From: JACTMZ01 sp044359955 | Lineage (GTDB): Bacteria > Verrucomicrobiota > Verrucomicrobiia > Chthoniobacterales > JACTMZ01 | DNA length: 64,000 bases | Assembly: GCA_044359955.1 (NCBI GenBank) | Contig: JBIKLF010000001.1 | Span: 62,001-126,000 of the forward strand | Reading direction: 5' to 3' | Shown here: positions 16,425-24,710 of the stretch, piece by piece | How the letters are laid out: each line of letters starts with the position of its first letter | Position numbering within the stretch: the first letter of the stretch is position 1 | Position numbers and translations under genes: made by a program | The notes under the pieces: generated by a model | The model's database searches: none | What the model was told of the DNA's origin: nothing | Seen by the model: only the letters and a program-made list of their open reading frames with translations

Positions 16425-16898
16425 ATGCGTTTCCGCCGCGCCTCGACCGATTCGTGGGAACTCCGCGACATCCATCCGCTTTTTGCTTCGCTCCTGACCG
16501 AACTGCCGAAGGCGGCCTCTCGCCACAAGAAAGCGCAGGCCCGACTTTATCCGGACCCGATCGGCGGTGAGGACCACACGGAGTTTCGCCGCGATTGGAA
16601 GGAGCATGTAAGGCCGGAGCTGGAGCGTCTGTTTGCCTCGAGTCGCGATATTGTGGCGCGAGATTTATCCGCGCTCGGCGGCAATGGCACCAAACTCGTC
16701 ATCCCCAGCGTTCATCTTGAAGCTTGGCTCAACGCCCTCAACCAGGCGCGCTTGGTCATTGTGGAAGAAAGCAATTTCAGCGAAGCCGACTTGGATCATC
16801 GTGAGCCTCCGGACCTTGCCACGCGGCGCGGCATGTCGCTGCTCAAAATGCATTTTTACGCCCACCTGCAGGAGTTGCTCGTCGAGGCGGCGGGCTGA
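16425..16898 (+). CDS. DUF2017 family protein linked to clpS
   Basis: A 157-residue soluble protein. MRFRRASTDSWELRD at the N-terminus, PDPIGGEDHTEFRRDWKEHV in the middle and ARLVIVEESNFSEAD later are reminiscent of DUF2017, which typically follows clpS. Function is unknown. It begins 3 nt after clpS and abuts recO with no gap, so it sits inside one transcription unit. Confidence 0.7.
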   Translation: MRFRRASTDSWELRDIHPLFASLLTELPKAASRHKKAQARLYPDPIGGEDHTEFRRDWKEHVRPELERLFASSRDIVARDLSALGGNGTKLVIPSVHLEAWLNALNQARLVIVEESNFSEADLDHREPPDLATRRGMSLLKMHFYAHLQELLVEAAG

Positions 16899-17441
16899 AT
16901 GCCCATGCCTGTCGCTGAAACCACCGAGGCCATTCTGCTTCGCCGGGCGCGCTTCGGTGAGTCGAGCTTCGTGCTCATTTGGTTGTCGCCCGACCACGGG
17001 AAGATCCGCTCCGCGGCCCGCGGCACGGCAAAGCGCGACAGCAAACTGCGGGGAAGATTGGATCTTTTTTACCACGCCGAAATTCAATTCGCGGCCGGAC
17101 GGAAGTCCGACCTGAGCGCCTTGCGCGAAGTGAAGCTGCTGCAGACTTGGGAAGGATTGCGTGGTAGCTACGCGCGCCTGCTCGCCGCTTCTTATTTCGC
17201 GGAGCTGTGCGATCTGCTGTGCGAACCATCCCATGCCGCCCCGGGACTCTTTGACCTGCTGCGCCGGGCGCTGGCTTATCTCTGCGACAAAGATCCGACG
17301 CGCCGCTCCATCGAGTTTTTCGAGTCGGAGACCTGCCGCTTGCTTGGCTTCGGGCACAACGGGAATGCCTTGGGCGCGATCGAGGCCCATGCCGGTCGGA
17401 TTCCGGCCAGCCGCCGGCGGCTCGCCGGGGTTTTTGTCTGA
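16899..17441 (+). CDS. recO: DNA repair protein RecO
   Basis: Recombination mediator acting with RecF/RecR. The N-terminal OB-fold is typical: EAILLRRARFGESSFVLIWLSPDHGKIRSAARG, then a central helical region with YFAELCDLLCE. It is 180 residues, shorter than the usual ~240; the C-terminal zinc-binding or helical extension is largely missing. No Cys4 zinc motif is seen. The reading frame ends in plain sequence without signs of a frameshift, so a lineage-typical short form is likely. Confidence 0.85.
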   Translation: MPMPVAETTEAILLRRARFGESSFVLIWLSPDHGKIRSAARGTAKRDSKLRGRLDLFYHAEIQFAAGRKSDLSALREVKLLQTWEGLRGSYARLLAASYFAELCDLLCEPSHAAPGLFDLLRRALAYLCDKDPTRRSIEFFESETCRLLGFGHNGNALGAIEAHAGRIPASRRRLAGVFV

Positions 17442-17488
17442 CCGATTGGGTGATTGCCGCCGCGCCGCCTTCATCTTAACCTACCGCC

Positions 17489-18193
17489 ATGGCGCCGGCC
17501 GCCTCCCCGCATCCACCCGAGTTTATCGAGCGGGACCATGCGTCGTTGTCGCTCGAGGTCGCCGGAGACAAAGCCGCCTCGCGCGGTGATGAGCGCGAAG
17601 CTCTTTCCTGCTGGGACGAGTCCCTGCATATTCTCACCGACCGGGCCAAGTCAGCCGATGCGGCGCGCGTGGCTTCGAAAATGGCCATGACCGAAGAGAG
17701 TCTGGGCGATGCGCAGGATGCCTGTGCTCACTACGCCCAAGCCGCCGATCTTTACAAACTGGCCGGCGACAAACACCGCGTGCCGATCTGCCTGAACAAT
17801 CTCGCCATGCTGCGAAAGCTTTCCGGCGAGTTGGAGGAAGCCGCTGCCTTGCTCGCGCGCGCCCTCGACGAGGCCTCGCGTTGCCATGGAAGCACGCACG
17901 GTGAAACCGCGCTGATTGCCACCAATCTCGGCGCGGTGCTCTGCGAGTGCGGCGACCTGCTCGGTGCCGAGCAGCGCCACATGCAGGCTCTCGGGATCAG
18001 GGAACAACTCTTCGGGCCAACGCATCCCGAAGTCGGCCTGAGTCTCGGCCATCTCGGAGTGCTTCACCAGATGCGCGGTGATCATGAAGGAGCCCGCCGC
18101 TTTTACACCTCCGCGCTCGCCATCCTCGACGAGTTCCCACAACTGCACGAAACCGAACGAACCATCCTCCGCGAAAACGTGGCCGGTCTTTGA
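17489..18193 (+). CDS. Tetratricopeptide-repeat protein (kinesin-light-chain-like)
   Basis: A 234-residue protein with about five TPR units, each with paired helices. The repeat spacing of 42 residues (NNLAMLRKLSGELEEAAALL, then TNLGAVLCECGDLLGAEQRH, then GHLGVLHQMRGDHEGARRFY) marks the TPR_12 subtype. There is no signal peptide, so it is probably a cytoplasmic scaffold. Partners are unknown; it starts 47 nt after recO. Confidence 0.8.
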   Translation: MAPAASPHPPEFIERDHASLSLEVAGDKAASRGDEREALSCWDESLHILTDRAKSADAARVASKMAMTEESLGDAQDACAHYAQAADLYKLAGDKHRVPICLNNLAMLRKLSGELEEAAALLARALDEASRCHGSTHGETALIATNLGAVLCECGDLLGAEQRHMQALGIREQLFGPTHPEVGLSLGHLGVLHQMRGDHEGARRFYTSALAILDEFPQLHETERTILRENVAGL

Positions 18194-18227
18194 GCAACCA
18201 CCTCCGTGGCTGGGTAGAAGCAGGTGA

Positions 18228-19085
18228 TCAACAACCCGGGGCGCGGAGGAGAAGGGTGACCCATTTGCCGCGGCGGGTTGAGGTTTCGAGTTGGAGGCCC
18301 CGGGCGGTGAAGCTGGTCAGGGTTTCCTTTTCGAGGGTGCGCAGGATGCCGGAGAGAATAAGGCAGGCCTTGGGCCTCAGGGTGGCGACAATTTGCGGAG
18401 CGGCGGCACAGAGGATCTCGCTGAAGACATTGGCCATGACCACGGGATAGCGGCGGGTCGGTCGCCATGTGAGGAGATCGCGATGGGTGAGGGTCACGCG
18501 GGTGCAATGGTTGCGGCGGAGGTTGGCACGTGCCGCGGGGAGGGCGCGCGGATCGTAGTCGAAAGCATCGACGCGGGTGGCACCGAGTTTTTCGGCGGTG
18601 ATGGCCAAAATTCCGGAGCCGGTGCCGATATCCAAAGCGGTCCATCCCGGTTCCTGACGGGCTGCTTCGCGGCGGAGCAGGCGCAGGCAGGCGGCGGTGG
18701 TGGCATGTTCGCCGGTCCCGAAAGCCATCGCGCCGGCAATGCGGAGAAGGATGCGGGGCTTGGGGCGCGTGGATGGCCAGCGTCCGTGGGCGTCGATGAC
18801 GGCCAGGTCGGACGCGAGCTGCAGCGGCCGGCGCGGGGCATTGGCCCGTTGGGCAATTTTCGCGGCGTCGATGGTTTCGATTTTGCCGCCGAAGTCCCGC
18901 TTCAGATGGCGCAGGATGACGTCTGTTCCATAAGCTTCCAGCCGGATCATTCTTCCGCCCGGGCGGGCGAGGCTGACCAAGCCGGTTCCGAGGAAGGCGA
19001 GTCGTTCGCGCCACGCATCTTCATGGTGAGCGGAGGCGTGACGCACCCAACGCAGGACGTGGCGCGGGGCCGGTTTCGTTTTCAT
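18228..19085 (-). CDS. prmA: Ribosomal protein L11 methyltransferase (PrmA-type)
   Basis: A SAM-dependent methyltransferase of 285 residues, the normal PrmA length. PrmA signature GAMAFGTGEHATT at about 118-130 and the SAM-binding LDIGTGSGILAITAEKLG at about 151-168 are clear. The catalytic-loop Asn is in ANVFSEIL (usually NIL in PrmA). An N-terminal domain precedes, as in PrmA. The closing motif is less usual, so a related protein-methyltransferase is possible but less likely. It is convergent with the TPR gene (34 nt between stops). Confidence 0.83.
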   Translation of the reverse strand: MKTKPAPRHVLRWVRHASAHHEDAWRERLAFLGTGLVSLARPGGRMIRLEAYGTDVILRHLKRDFGGKIETIDAAKIAQRANAPRRPLQLASDLAVIDAHGRWPSTRPKPRILLRIAGAMAFGTGEHATTAACLRLLRREAARQEPGWTALDIGTGSGILAITAEKLGATRVDAFDYDPRALPAARANLRRNHCTRVTLTHRDLLTWRPTRRYPVVMANVFSEILCAAAPQIVATLRPKACLILSGILRTLEKETLTSFTARGLQLETSTRRGKWVTLLLRAPGC

Positions 19086-19147
19086 GCGGTCACGCTGGAT
19101 TTATTTGCTTCGCGGCACAAGTCCGGGGCGGTTAGGCTTTTTGGATC

Positions 19148-19588
19148 ATGATCAAATCATACGCGCAATGGATCACCGGTGCTGGAGGAGAGTGGCTGAA
19201 GGACGTTGGCTTGCTTGTTCTGCGGGTCTGGCTGGGATTGTCCATGCTTCTCTTGCATGGCTGGGGGAAGGTCGCGAGCCACGCGGAGAACTCGGGCGGG
19301 TTCCCCGATCCACTGGGGGTGGGCAACGCGATGAGTTTGAACCTGGTCATTTTTTCCGAGGTCTTCTGCGCGGTCTTGCTGGTGGCGGGTTTGGCCGCTC
19401 GGTTCGCTTTGGTGCCCCTCATTGTCACCATGGCGGTGGCTTTTTTCCTCATTCATGGCGGGCGTTTGGTCGGCGACGGCAACGGCGAAATGGCGTTCCT
19501 TTACCTCGCCGGCTTTGTCGCTCTCTTGATCGCGGGTCCGGGTCGCTACTCCTTCGACCACTACGTCCTGCGCGCTTTTCGCGGTTAG
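19148..19588 (+). CDS. DoxX-family membrane protein
   Basis: A 146-residue protein with four predicted transmembrane helices. The DoxX hallmark is GLLVLRVWLGLSMLLLHGWGKV at the first helix (about 21-42). SLNLVIFSEVFCAVLLVAGLAARFALVPLI carries the second and third, and MAFLYLAGFVALLIAGPGRYSFD the fourth. Families of this type relate to terminal-oxidase subunits or redox stress, but the specific role is unknown. Confidence 0.88.
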   Translation: MIKSYAQWITGAGGEWLKDVGLLVLRVWLGLSMLLLHGWGKVASHAENSGGFPDPLGVGNAMSLNLVIFSEVFCAVLLVAGLAARFALVPLIVTMAVAFFLIHGGRLVGDGNGEMAFLYLAGFVALLIAGPGRYSFDHYVLRAFRG

Positions 19589-19621
19589 GATTGGCCGGCG
19601 GCCCGCTAGGATATCTGGCTT

Positions 19622-20926
19622 ATGCATGAGTTTTCTTATCGCGACGGGGTGCTTTGTTGTGAAGGGGTGGCACTGACGGATCTGGCCGCGGAGCACGGGA
19701 CACCGCTTTACGTCTACAGCGCCAAGACGATTCGCGACCATTACCGCCGGTTGGACGAGGCCCTGTCGGGGCTCGATCACCAGGTGTGTTTTGCCATGAA
19801 GGCGAACTCAAATCTTGCGGTGCTCGATTTGCTGGCCCGCGAGGGGGCGGGATTCGACATCGTGTCGGGCGGGGAACTTTTCCGCGTGCTCCAATCCGGC
19901 GGGCAGGCGGGCTCTTGTACCTTCGCCGGGGTGGGCAAGACGCGGGAGGAAATCGAATATGCCCTCAAGGAGGGTGTTTATTCCTTCAATGTGGAGTCCG
20001 AGCCGGAATTGGAGTTCATCAACGAGGTGGCGGGGGCACTGGGCAAGAGGGCGCCGGTGGCCTTGCGGGTCAATCCGGATGTCGATGCCCAGACCCACAA
20101 ATACATTTCGACCGGCAAGAGCCACAACAAGTTCGGCATCGGGATCGACCGTATTCTCGGAGTTTATGCCCAGGCGGCAAAGTTGCCGCATCTGCAGATC
20201 CGCGGAATCCAGACGCACATCGGGTCGCAGATTCTCGAGACGACGCCCTTTGTCGAAGCGCTGGGCAAGCTCGTGCCGATCGTCGAGGAGTTAAAAAAAG
20301 CCTACGCGATTGAGTTCTTCAGCATCGGCGGCGGAGTGGGGATCGTCTACCATGGCACGTTGGAAAGCGGTGCTCCGGAATGGTGGCAGCGGGCCGACGC
20401 GGATGGCGGGAAGCGGATCGGATTTGACGACTACGCCCGGGCGGTCGTGCCTTTGCTCAAACCGCTCGGGTTGAAAATCCTGCTCGAACCGGGCCGCAGT
20501 CTGGTCGGCAATGCGGGAGCGCTTCTGGCCAGCGTGCTGTATGTGAAGAAAACACCGGCGAAGAACTTTGTCATCACCGATGCGGGGATGAACGATTTGA
20601 TCCGGCCGGCTTTGTACGAGGGGCATCACGAGATTGTTCCGTTGAAAAAACCGGCTCCGTCTGCGGCCAGCGGGCCGGTCGATGTGGTCGGTCCGGTCTG
20701 CGAGAGCGGGGACTTTTTTGCGCAAGACCGGGAGTTGTCCGAGGTCAGCGCCGGTGAGCAGATTGCCTTACTGAGCGCGGGAGCCTACGGGTTTGTCATG
20801 GCGTCGAATTACAATTCGCGTCGTTTGCCGGCGGAGATTTTGGTGGAGGGGGAGAAGGCGCTTGTGGTGCGGGAACGGCAGACTTGGGATGATTTGATTG
20901 CGGGGGAGAGAGTGCCGGGGAGATAG
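19622..20926 (+). CDS. lysA: Diaminopimelate decarboxylase
   Basis: PLP enzyme converting meso-DAP to lysine. It is 434 residues. The PLP lysine is in CFAMKANSN (Lys at about 60). GTHIGSQI-type (QTHIGSQILE), GGGVGI and EPGRSLVGNAG, which bind PLP phosphate, are present. The substrate-binding CESGDFF and the C-terminal GAYGFVMASNYNSR are also present. It is followed by an inverted REP pair. Confidence 0.96.
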   Translation: MHEFSYRDGVLCCEGVALTDLAAEHGTPLYVYSAKTIRDHYRRLDEALSGLDHQVCFAMKANSNLAVLDLLAREGAGFDIVSGGELFRVLQSGGQAGSCTFAGVGKTREEIEYALKEGVYSFNVESEPELEFINEVAGALGKRAPVALRVNPDVDAQTHKYISTGKSHNKFGIGIDRILGVYAQAAKLPHLQIRGIQTHIGSQILETTPFVEALGKLVPIVEELKKAYAIEFFSIGGGVGIVYHGTLESGAPEWWQRADADGGKRIGFDDYARAVVPLLKPLGLKILLEPGRSLVGNAGALLASVLYVKKTPAKNFVITDAGMNDLIRPALYEGHHEIVPLKKPAPSAASGPVDVVGPVCESGDFFAQDRELSEVSAGEQIALLSAGAYGFVMASNYNSRRLPAEILVEGEKALVVRERQTWDDLIAGERVPGR

Positions 20927-20954
20927 CCAGCGCGCAGAGGGCGCGGAGACAAAG

Positions 20955-21018
20955 GTGGATCGCGCCGTCCCGGCGCGATTTGTCTGGGCTGAAATCGCGT
21001 TGTCCCAACGCGATCCAC
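20955..21018. repeat. BIME-like inverted pair of GTGG-hairpin REP units
   Basis: Unit 1 (20955-20979): GTGG then a perfect 9-bp stem ATCGCGCCG/CGGCGCGAT with a TCC loop. Unit 2 (20994-21018) is on the opposite strand: GTGG then ATCGCGTTG/CAACGCGAT with a 3-nt loop. The pair lies between the convergent lysA and DUF1460 genes. GTRG plus short-loop hairpins in inverted pairs are the hallmark of REP/BIME elements mobilised by RAYT transposases. No RAYT gene is in this window. Confidence 0.8.
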
Positions 21019-21043
21019 CTTGGTGTGGCGCGGCTGGCTGACC

Positions 21044-21922
21044 TTACCGGGGCAAATCGAGGGGGCGGCCGACGAAGATGCCGGCATGTTTGCCGAACTT
21101 GTTCAGATAGTCGCTCAGCCGGTCATCGAGGACGACCTCACGGTGGTTTTTCGACGCATGGAGAAAGCGCAGGACCCCGTTTTTGTCCCGCGAGGCGATG
21201 CCGACGTGGGAGGTGTAGGTCTCGTGCCAGGTGGTGACGATGCAGATAATGTCGCCATTGCGCAGTTGCGACTCGATGCGGGGCACCTGGGCCTTCGGGA
21301 CGTAGGTGATACCCCGGCGGGAGAGTTCGTTTTCCACCCGGATGAATTCCGGGACCATAGAGGGATCGGCGCGCAGTTGGCGGTAAAGATGCGGCTTTTT
21401 CCCCATGTAAGCCATGCGCCGGTGGAGTTTTTTGCCACCGAGCGAGGGCGTAATATCTTTGACCAATCCGCGCCGTTCGTTGTCTTGGATCCAGTCTTCC
21501 AGATGGTGCAACCGTGAGTCGAACCGTCCGGTGCAGCGGCCTCCACGGTAGCGGTCCATTTCGATGAGGCGCAGCATTTCCTGCGGCGAGTAGGGCGGAG
21601 AGTGCAGGGCGACGAGGCGCCCCATGGCGAGGGCGATTTCGAAAAGGGTCCAGCAGTCCATACCCTTCATGTTGACCGACGGGGACTCGGTCACATCGTG
21701 CAACTCCAGCGTGTAATTCACGTAAGGCGTGCCGCGCAGGGCGAGGGCGAATTTGTTCACCCGCTCCCCGAGTGGCAGCTTGGCCCAACCGGCGCGGTAA
21801 CCCCGTTCCATGATCTGTTGGAATTTGTCCTGCCCGATAAAGGTCCGCTCCAAAGGCAATCCGGCGGAAGCCGGGCGGGACAGGACAACCAACAAACTGA
21901 GCAAAAGAAAAGCAGCGCGCAT
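21044..21922 (-). CDS. DUF1460 family secreted protein, NlpC/P60-like amidase
   Basis: A 292-residue protein with a signal peptide (residues 1-20, MRAAFLLLSLLVVLSRPASA). Members of DUF1460 are amidase-like cysteine hydrolases acting on peptidoglycan-type substrates. Cys in NMKGMDCWTLFEIAL is the likely nucleophile (about residue 89), and His in TSHVGIAS the general base. GTPYVNYTLE is another family phrase. An alternative start at 21952 adds 10 residues; I prefer 21922 because the signal peptide begins there. Confidence 0.83.
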   Translation of the reverse strand: MRAAFLLLSLLVVLSRPASAGLPLERTFIGQDKFQQIMERGYRAGWAKLPLGERVNKFALALRGTPYVNYTLELHDVTESPSVNMKGMDCWTLFEIALAMGRLVALHSPPYSPQEMLRLIEMDRYRGGRCTGRFDSRLHHLEDWIQDNERRGLVKDITPSLGGKKLHRRMAYMGKKPHLYRQLRADPSMVPEFIRVENELSRRGITYVPKAQVPRIESQLRNGDIICIVTTWHETYTSHVGIASRDKNGVLRFLHASKNHREVVLDDRLSDYLNKFGKHAGIFVGRPLDLPR

Positions 21923-21978
21923 CGCGGCGGAACCTACCACAGCGGAGGTCAACGCGCCAACAGGGCCTTGCCCTGCAG

Positions 21979-22012
21979 TTCTTATTAGTAATTATTCTTG
22001 AAACAATTTGCT
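21979..22012 (+). promoter_or_regulatory. AT-rich candidate promoter/Fur-family operator upstream of the fur-suf genes
   Basis: The patch 21979-22012, in otherwise GC-rich DNA, holds TTAGTAATTATTC-type sequence similar to a PerR/Fur box (roughly TTAGAATTATTCTAA) and a TTGAAA hexamer at 21998-22003. No full palindrome is present, so this is only a candidate site for autoregulation by the adjacent Fur-family gene. Confidence 0.35.
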
Positions 22013-22036
22013 TTTGGCCCGAGATTGCAGGGTCCG

Positions 22037-22489
22037 ATGGCCACCAAGATTGCCAGTTCCGAAAAACAGCTCAAGCGCTACGAGGAGTCGATCGCGCAGG
22101 ATGGCCTGCGTCTGACCCGCCAGCGCAAGCATGTTTACGGGGCACTGCTCCAACGGCAAGACCACCCGACGGCCATGGAAGTCTTTCTTCGGGCCAAACC
22201 CGAGATGGAATCCCTCTCGCTGGCCACGGTCTACAATGTCCTCGAGACGCTGGCCGAGCGCGGTCTGGTCCGCAAAGTGCACCTGGACAGCGGGTCCACG
22301 CGCTATTGCGCGAATAATTCCAAACACGGACACTTCACTTGCACCGGTTGCGGCGCGGTCATGGACGTGCCGCTCCTGCCCGGTGCCGAATTGGAAAAGC
22401 TCCATCATCTGCCCCGCGGTTACACCGTGACGCAGCAGGAAGTTTCCCTGCATGGCGTTTGCGCGACCTGCCGGAAAAACCACCACTGA
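22037..22489 (+). CDS. Fur/PerR-family metalloregulator
   Basis: A 150-residue winged-helix repressor. The DNA-binding helix region LSLATVYNVLETLAERGLV is at about 71-89, followed by the dimerisation/metal region HGHFTCTGCGAVMDV with CxxC, and a C-terminal CATC. It thus carries a structural zinc Cys4 set (C-x2-C and C-x2-C). His and Asp side chains fit a regulatory site. Start ATG 22037 is 6 nt after a weak GGGT; an earlier frame-open start at 21998 is less likely. It is followed by sufC 4 nt away. Confidence 0.92.
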   Translation: MATKIASSEKQLKRYEESIAQDGLRLTRQRKHVYGALLQRQDHPTAMEVFLRAKPEMESLSLATVYNVLETLAERGLVRKVHLDSGSTRYCANNSKHGHFTCTGCGAVMDVPLLPGAELEKLHHLPRGYTVTQQEVSLHGVCATCRKNHH

Positions 22490-22493
22490 TCTT

Positions 22494-23258
22494 ATGAAAC
22501 ACCTCAAAATCGACAACCTGCACGTCAGCATCGGCGACCGCGAAATTCTCCGCGGCCTGAGCCTCGATCTTCCGACCGGGCAAGTGCACGCCATCATGGG
22601 ACCAAACGGTTCGGGCAAAAGCACGCTGGCCAAAGTCATCGCCGGCCACCCCGATTACACCGTGACCTCCGGTGACATCCTTTTCGACGGCGAGAGCATC
22701 CTCGAGATGGAGCCTGACGCGCGGGCCCGCAAGGGCATTTTCCTCGCCTTCCAATACCCGAGTGAAATCCCCGGGGTGACCATCGCCAACTTCCTCCGCG
22801 CCGCCCTGCAGGCGCGCCTGCCCGAGGGCGAGGAACTCGAGGCCACCGAGTATTACGCCAAGCTTTACGAGAAAATGGACCTCCTCGAAATGCCGCGGAC
22901 GTTCACCTCGCGCGCGGTCAACGAGGGCTTCTCCGGCGGAGAGAAAAAGCGCTGCGAGATCCTGCAAATGGCCATGCTGCAGCCGACCTTCGCCCTGCTC
23001 GACGAAACCGATTCCGGCCTCGACATCGACGCGTTGAAAATTGTTTCGCACGGCGTCAATTCCCTCCGCGGACCGGAGACCGGCATGCTTGTCATCACCC
23101 ACTACCAGCGCCTGCTCAACTACATCGTGCCCGATTTTGTCCATGTCATGGTCAACGGCCGCATTGTCGAGAGCGGCACGAAAGAACTTGCCCTCAAACT
23201 GGAGGCTGAAGGCTACGACTGGGCGACGGAGCCTGATGCCGAAGCGGTCGGAGCCTGA
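22494..23258 (+). CDS. sufC: SufC, Fe-S cluster assembly ATPase
   Basis: A 254-residue ABC-type ATPase. Walker A GPNGSGKST is at about 36-44, the Q-loop is AFQYPSEIPG, and the SufC-type signature GFSGGEKKRCEILQM precedes Walker B ALLDETDSGLDID. SufC partners SufB and SufD (SufBC2D scaffold). ATG 22494 is chosen because earlier in-frame codons lie in the regulator. Order is regulator-sufC-sufB-sufD; no SufS, SufE or SufU is within the window downstream. Confidence 0.96.
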   Translation: MKHLKIDNLHVSIGDREILRGLSLDLPTGQVHAIMGPNGSGKSTLAKVIAGHPDYTVTSGDILFDGESILEMEPDARARKGIFLAFQYPSEIPGVTIANFLRAALQARLPEGEELEATEYYAKLYEKMDLLEMPRTFTSRAVNEGFSGGEKKRCEILQMAMLQPTFALLDETDSGLDIDALKIVSHGVNSLRGPETGMLVITHYQRLLNYIVPDFVHVMVNGRIVESGTKELALKLEAEGYDWATEPDAEAVGA

Positions 23259-23278
23259 AACCCAAGGAGAACAAAACC

Positions 23279-24691
23279 ATGAACGACACCCAAACCCAAC
23301 TGGACATCGACCGCGAGAAGGGGAACTTCCGCTACGATGTCGATTACGAATTCGACGCCGGCACCGGACTGAACGAAAAGACGATCGACTACATTTGCGA
23401 CGTCAAAGGCGAACCCGATTGGATCCGTCAGTTCCGCAAGGACGCGCTGAAAAAGTTCCTCGAGAAACCCATGCCCACCCATTGGGCCTCGCACGATCTG
23501 GAGAACATCATTTTCGACAAGATCCGCTACTACCTGTCGCAGGGCGGACAAAAACCGAAAAAAACCTGGGATGAAGTGCCGGAGGACGTGAAGCGGACCT
23601 TTGAACGGCTCGGGATCCCCGAGCAGGAGCGCAAATTCCTCGCCGGTGTGGAGGCGCAGTTCGACAGCGAAGCAGCCTACTCGAATATCAAGGAAGCGGT
23701 CGGCAAGCAGGGTGTCATTTTCATGGGCAGCACGGACGCGCTGAAAGAGCATCCGGAAATTTTCCGCAAATGGTTCGGCAAAGTGATCCCCACGGGTGAC
23801 AACAAATTCAGCGCGCTGAACAGCGCCGCCTTCAGCGGCGGTTCGTTCATCTACGTGCCGCCCGGGGTCAAGGTCTCGCACCCGCTGCAGGCCTACTTCC
23901 GCATCAACGCGGAAAACTTCGGTCAGTTCGAGCGCACCCTGATCATCGCCGACGAGGGCGCCGAGGTGACCTACATGGAAGGCTGCACGGCCCCGAAATT
24001 CGACACCGCCACGCTGCACAGCGCGGTGGTCGAGCTCGTCGCGCTCAAGGGCGCGAAAATCCAATACATCACGGTGCAAAACTGGTCGAACAACGTCTTT
24101 AACCTGGTGACCAAGCGCGGTCTGGCCATGGAAGACGCCGAAGTCAAATGGATTGACTGCAACATCGGCTCGCGTCTCACCATGAAATATCCGGGCGTGG
24201 TCATGAAGGGCCGCCGGGCCCGTGGCGAAGTGATCTCCATTGCGTTGGCCGGTGACGGCCAGCACCAGGATACCGGCGCGAAAATGGTCCACGCGGCCGA
24301 CGAAACCACGAGCAACATCGTGTCGAAGTCGATCAGCGTCGGCACCGGTCGTGCCACTTACCGCGGGCTGGTCAAAATCCCGCGCCACCTCAAGGGTTGC
24401 AAAAACAATACCGAGTGCGACGCGCTGCTCATCAACACGAGCAGCCGCACGGACACTTATCCGGCCATCTCGGTGCGCGGCACGGGCAATGCCTGCCAGC
24501 ATGAAGCCAGTGTCAGCCAGGTCAGCTCGGAGCAGATCTTCTACATGCAGCAACGCGGACTGACCGAAGCGCAGGCCATGAGCCTGAGCGTGAACGGATT
24601 CGTCAATGACCTCGTGCGCCAATTCCCCATGGAATACAGCGTCGAACTGAAGCGCCTCATCGATCTCGAGATGGAAGGTTCGGTCGGCTGA
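23279..24691 (+). CDS. sufB: SufB, Fe-S cluster scaffold
   Basis: A 470-residue scaffold subunit. Typical SufB blocks include IRQFRKDALKKFLEKPMPTHW near the N-terminus, FIYVPPGVKVSHPLQAYFRI in the middle, TNTECDALL-type NNTECDALLINTSSRTDTYP, and EQIFYMQQRGLTEAQAM near the C-terminus. AAGGAG lies 10 nt before the start. It is translated between sufC and sufD. Confidence 0.97.
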   Translation: MNDTQTQLDIDREKGNFRYDVDYEFDAGTGLNEKTIDYICDVKGEPDWIRQFRKDALKKFLEKPMPTHWASHDLENIIFDKIRYYLSQGGQKPKKTWDEVPEDVKRTFERLGIPEQERKFLAGVEAQFDSEAAYSNIKEAVGKQGVIFMGSTDALKEHPEIFRKWFGKVIPTGDNKFSALNSAAFSGGSFIYVPPGVKVSHPLQAYFRINAENFGQFERTLIIADEGAEVTYMEGCTAPKFDTATLHSAVVELVALKGAKIQYITVQNWSNNVFNLVTKRGLAMEDAEVKWIDCNIGSRLTMKYPGVVMKGRRARGEVISIALAGDGQHQDTGAKMVHAADETTSNIVSKSISVGTGRATYRGLVKIPRHLKGCKNNTECDALLINTSSRTDTYPAISVRGTGNACQHEASVSQVSSEQIFYMQQRGLTEAQAMSLSVNGFVNDLVRQFPMEYSVELKRLIDLEMEGSVG

Positions 24692-24710
24692 TCCGTCAGG
24701 AGGAACAACT

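Noticed and set aside
20926..21044. tRNA or small RNA in the lysA-DUF1460 gap
   Set aside because: The strong secondary structure is explained by the two REP hairpins; no tRNA arms are seen.
23213..24622. Minus-strand 469-codon frame across sufB
   Set aside because: Shadow of sufB, rich in His/Asp/Arg with no domain.
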